In this document: positions 60,143 through 64,000 of the stretch, one piece after another
Layout of the letters: the number at the start of each line of letters is the position of its first letter
Numbering within the stretch: the stretch's first letter is position 1
Origin: Gonium pectorale
Taxonomy: Eukaryota > Chlorophyta > Chlorophyceae > Chlamydomonadales > Volvocaceae
Direction: 5' to 3'
NCBI GenBank assembly: GCA_001584585.1
Contig: LSYV01000003.1
Location: forward strand, 4,129,150 to 4,193,149
DNA length: 64,000 nt
The notes under the pieces: generated by a model
The model's input: only the letters and a program-made list of their open reading frames with translations
What the model was told of the DNA's origin: nothing
Database searches by the model: none
Made by a program: the position numbers and the translations under genes

Positions 60143-61095
60143 CGCAGGCTATTCGCATGTCGTCTTTTGTGTGCCCGTAACTGTTTTCTTCGTTGGCTGT
60201 GGTTGTGTACTGGGCGCCTGCAGGGTGGGCGCCTTGGCTGACGACGGACACAGGGTCAGGGGGCTGGCAGCGTGGGACCGCCCGTGCGGTGCGATGCGGC
60301 GCCATCAGCAGGGGATAGTAGGGTGGCTGAGGGCGTCGGGCGCTGTCCCTCCGTTGCATTGGACGGGGATCAGACAGGCAGGCCACCGCAGGAGGCGGCT
60401 CGTCGGCTGTGTGTGGAGGGTCGCATTCGAGTACCGTATGTCACAGAACTGCAGGTTTGGTACGGACAAGGATTCCAGAGTAGGATGGCTTAGCGCGGAG
60501 CGCGGGCTATAGGTGCAGGTTTGGCGAGGACGTAAGGACTTGGTGCAGGAGGCAGGGATGGAGAGAGAGTGCTGTCTGTGCGGCGGTTATCTGTGGGGCG
60601 GCAGGCGGTATCTGGTGGGCGTCGCTTTTTGCCCTGCCCGGTACCGGTGCGTTCGGTCTGCTATGCCCGTCAGTGCGCTCCGCGCCGCACAGAGCACTGT
60701 TAGCCTATGCAAGGCCAGCATAGAATCGGGTAGGCGCAACGTGCGGCTTTTCCGGTACGTAGCGGCGGCGCGGTGCGCCTGGCGGATGTGGAGGATGCGG
60801 ATGTATCCGCCGTTGTCTTTGATCAGCTGCCAGGCAGAGAGGATAGCTAGGTTGTTGGAGCGGGCCGCGGATACGCTCCCCGCAGTCGGGAGCAACGCGC
60901 CATAGCGCTGTAAGGAGTTGTTGCGGCTCACCTACCAAGTCACCGTACGGTCGCCGGACCGTGACCGTGCGGATTACGCAGATGAGGGGCTCATGTCGCA
61001 AGGCCAAACCAGCCATACCTTCCTCGTGACAACGTTTGCAGCCAAGAAGTACTGCCGTGCCCTGCTGTTCGCCCCTGCCCCCCTCACGCACGTAC

Positions 61096-61119
61096 GGGAA
61101 TGCCGTTCACGGCATTCCC
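61096..61119. repeat. Perfect inverted repeat (10-bp arms, 4-base loop)
   Basis: GGGAATGCCG, TTCA, CGGCATTCCC. It lies between the convergent USP and DUF760 genes, about 600 bp past the DUF760 stop on the minus strand. Confidence 0.95.
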
Positions 61120-61724
61120 GCAGCCCCGGCCGTCGCTCCAGCGCCACTCAAGCCGCATCCCTGGGAACACGCTCTTCCCGAATCCACACACGCTCCACGT
61201 GTCGGTGTCGCACTTCCTCTCGTCCGCACCTTGCATGGCGCGAGTCCACCCACCCACCACACCAACCCTCGCCAGCCTGCGCTCATCTGCCTCGTCATCC
61301 TATGCGCCCACGCTTTAGTCACTCGCTCCACAAGAACATAGCCGTTGTAAGTTGCGTCGTGCGGCCGGACACAGCGCCCGCCCGCGCTGCCCCGCGCGCC
61401 AGCGAGTGCACGTGACACCGACCCGCGGGTCATCCAAGCACGCGCCTGGGCAGCTGCGCTTCGCAGCGCTCGCGCCGACCCTCGTTGACCAGCCTCCCCG
61501 CCTGCTGCCCGTCCGTCAAGCGCACCCTGGGGCTCTCCCAAGCTGCCACTACCCCTGAGTGGCCGCCACCCAAACACAACGCAACGCCTGGCGATGAACA
61601 CAAGTACTCCACACACCCCAAGCCGACCCCGCAACGCAACGAAACCCCTTACTCCCAGTACGTCCCGGCCACCAAGGCAAGGCTCCCACAGCGCTGAGAA
61701 ACCCGGCCGCCGGCGTGCTGCGCC

Positions 61725-63803
61725 TCACGCCCGGGCGGTGGGCGGCAGGCGCGGCGGCGGCAGCGGCGTGAGCAGCGCATAGTCGTTGTGCACCCACGTC
61801 TCCACGTCGCGCAGGAAGGAGCCGAACGCCACCGCCTCCAGCACGCTGCGCCGCTGCGTGCCGACCGCCATTGTCACTGTCTCCACGGCGTCCGACTGCA
61901 CCGCACGAGCCATGCGCTCCATGGCCTCCTCCATGGAGCCCGCGTCGTCGCCAACCGCTTCCTGCGGATTTGTTGTGCGGTTTGCACGACGGTGGTTATG
62001 CATTGTTGCATTGGTGGCAATGCGGAGCGACCGCGTCGTTCAGCCCGGACGGAGAGAGGGTCCATTGGTCGGTGCCGCTGGCAGCCCGCTCTTGTTTGAA
62101 CTGCAAACTGCAATGCACAAACGACGAAACGATGCCGTCGCCACAGCTGTGCCGTACGCCGCGCCGTACGCTGATAGCCGTACGGCTTGTAGTACATGCC
62201 GTACCGTACCTGCATCTGTGCGGTGAGCTTCTTGATGTCGCCCAACAGCGCAGACGTCTGCCGCTCCACCAGCGCAGCGCCCTCCACGCTCACGATCCGA
62301 GCAGTCTCCACCATCGCCGCCTGCGGACGGGCGCATGCGGCGCACGGCACGTGGGACACAGCACACAGCACACAGCACCAACGAACGGCCGATGACGTTC
62401 GGCACGAATCATGGGGCGAGGCAGATAAGCGAGGGGCCTGATCAGCGAGGGGCACACGATCCGCCTCGACCTTCACGGCTGCAGACGGGCGGCCATCGCG
62501 ACCCCAACGGGCGGGCGGACGCCCTCGTCGTGGGTGAGGGCTCAAACGCGCCTCGACATAGCCATCTCAATACAACATCCCTGCCAGCCCCTCCTGCGGC
62601 GCAGCACAGTTCGCCGTTCCCCCACCGCCCTGTCGCCGCTTACCTGGTCGAACGACTCAACGTACCGCCGCAACGCGCTCTTGGTGCCCCTCCGGCCCTC
62701 CGCTGACGACGCCGACGGCGCCGATGACGCCGCGGAGAAGGAGGCGGCGGACGTGGATGCCGAGGCCCCGCTGACGCTGCGGCCGCTGCCCGCTGCCCCC
62801 GCCGGCTTCTCCGTGGCGTCCTCCTCCCAGCTGCTGGGCGCGGGGGCGTCAAGGTCCACGGTGGTCGCCTCCGCATAGTCTGGGTCCGTGGAGCTCTCAA
62901 AGTCAGCGGCCTGAGGAGTAGAGGGCATTCGATGTGTTTAGCGCTCCGTTAATTCAATGTGCTGTGTTAAAGAATTGGCTTGCGCGGCAACTGCTCGGGT
63001 TCGGCAGCGAACGTGCTGCTTCGCCGGTCGCAGGCAGCGCAGTGCGTCCCCGACATCTTCAATCGCCCAACCCGCCAGCATCACCCAGATGGCCCCTCCC
63101 CCACGGCGCCACCCCCGGGGCCGCACCCACCGACGCAAAGAGGCGCTCCAGCCTGGCCACCGCGTCCTCCTTGGATACCGGCAGGGTGCCCAGCGCCTTC
63201 TCCAGCTGGAAGCGCGAGTCCACGCGGCGCAGGAAGTAGCCGAACATGACACTGGCGGCGTACACCTGGCAGGAGGGGGGGGCGGGGGAAGGGGGAGCGC
63301 GTGTATGCGCAAGCGGGCGGGGAGGGCGGGGACAGTGAGGGCGGCCCGATCGCCGCTTGAGCGCTTTGCACACACTCACATACGCCTTTGCGTACCTCGT
63401 CTACGGTCCGTCGTACACACGGTCACCCCCACCAGGAACCCTCGCGGTAACCTCCCCTTCCACACAAAGCCGCTCCGCCATTGTACACACGCACCACACG
63501 GCCCCGCCCAGCCTCCTCAGCCGCACTCCGCAGCCCCGTGGCGGGCGGCCGTTCGGGCGCCGCATCGCCCGCGCGAGCGCCGGCCCGCCGTGCCCCTCCA
63601 CGCCCGCACATGCACACGCACATGCATCATGCCTTTGCTTGCTGCTTTTGCTACCCCTGTTTCAGCACTCCGCCTGTGACGCATACATAACACGTACGCA
63701 TGATATAGCACACACACGCATCTTTGTGGGCGGCACACCGTTACGCGTGTATAACGCGCGCACGCGCAACGCAGCGCACCTGCGCCATCTGGAACTTGCT
63801 CAT
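61725..63803 (-). CDS. DUF760-family protein, probably chloroplast; 5' end outside window
   Basis: Exons in gene order: 63803-63780 (24 nt, MSKFQMAQ), 63265-63131, 62910-62644, 62320-62210 and 61961-61725, all phase 0 with GT-AG borders; 257 residues are visible. The pattern follows plant DUF760 proteins: VYAASVMFGYFLRRVDSRFQ then LEKALGTLP, later LRRYVESFD, then AAMVETARIVSVEGAALVER, and finally RRSVLEAVAFGSFLRDVETW. The stretch 62650-62900 is a Ser/Ala/Asp-rich insertion relative to the plant proteins. Plant members are mostly plastid-targeted and of unknown biochemical function; the transit peptide would lie upstream of 64000. The 24-nt exon rests on good splice sites and in-family sequence but is too short to be certain. 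Confidence 0.82.
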
Positions 63804-64000
63804 CTTGAGGAGGAAGGGAGGAAGGGAGGGAGGGAGGGAAAGAGGGAGAAAAAACTTTCCAACTCTGGTGCTTATCTGTCAAGCAACGCCACGATCAACT
63901 GTTCGCCATGTGGGTAATGTGGGTGATGTGGGCCGCGATGAGCTTGCGCGACGCATGGGCCTTCCATGACGCACCGTCACATCATTGGGAGATGCTGCCA

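Larger units (their letters stand above)
59668..61724. other. Convergent intergenic region between USP and DUF760 genes
   Basis: It contains the USP-gene 3' UTR with TGTAA at 60138-60142, a hairpin at 61096-61119 and one GACCCGCGGGTC palindrome at 61420-61431. No further gene is supported. The first 300 bases are an Ala/Arg/Gly-coding-like GC-rich continuation without family resemblance. Confidence 0.6.

Noticed and set aside
59976..60905. Frames of 130-178 codons downstream of the USP gene
   Set aside because: They overlap the 3' UTR and poly(A) signal region, have mixed composition and show no family resemblance.
1..64000. CRISPR arrays, tRNA or rRNA genes, bacterial operons
   Set aside because: No regularly spaced direct repeats, no tRNA B-box with a matching A-box, no rRNA-like stretch; genes are spliced and eukaryotic.

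Overview
This is nuclear DNA from a green alga of the Chlamydomonadales (volvocine lineage). The base composition is strongly GC-rich. Genes carry many short GT-AG introns with phase-consistent junctions. Products are rich in alanine, glycine, proline and glutamine runs, and TGTAA poly(A) signals follow two genes directly. Gene families (Hint-domain protein, BELL-type TALE homeodomain, membrane kinase with a cell-wall-facing ectodomain, chloroplast DUF760 protein) fit this group. The species cannot be named from sequence alone. There are two assembly gaps (16188-17123 and 50496-50515).

Layout. Seven protein-coding genes are supported: (1) 1-5920 minus, a receptor-like protein kinase whose 3' end lies outside the window; (2) 8128-12758 minus, a WD40-repeat protein ending in a MYND zinc finger, first exon unresolved; (3) 15099-25377 minus, a very large BELL-type TALE homeodomain protein interrupted by the large gap; (4) 28999-32466 plus, a membrane protein with an EF-hand, a transmembrane helix, an ectodomain and a hedgehog-type Hint domain; (5) 33952-37692 minus, ketopantoate hydroxymethyltransferase (pantothenate/CoA pathway); (6) 41030-59667 plus, a protein of about 2,600 residues in roughly 30 exons ending in a ubiquitin-specific-protease domain of the plant DUF627/DUF629 type; (7) 61725 to beyond the right edge, minus, a DUF760 protein. 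The genes do not form an operon or obvious pathway cluster. Pairs 3/4 and 5/6 are divergent; pairs 4/5 and 6/7 are convergent.

The most unusual signal is a set of short dispersed repeats that behave like mobile introns. One family (about 115 nt, three near-complete copies and three fragments) supplies nearly all of one intron and lies just inside another in the Hint gene, and its fragments sit in two introns of the homeobox gene. A second family exactly fills a 94-nt intron of the homeobox gene, and its other copy (84 nt) keeps the same GT and AG borders. Also notable are the EF-hand/TM/Hint architecture with two reading-frame problems, a kinase lacking its invariant lysine, an internal duplication in that kinase's ectodomain, and seven exact copies of a 12-bp palindrome scattered through the window.
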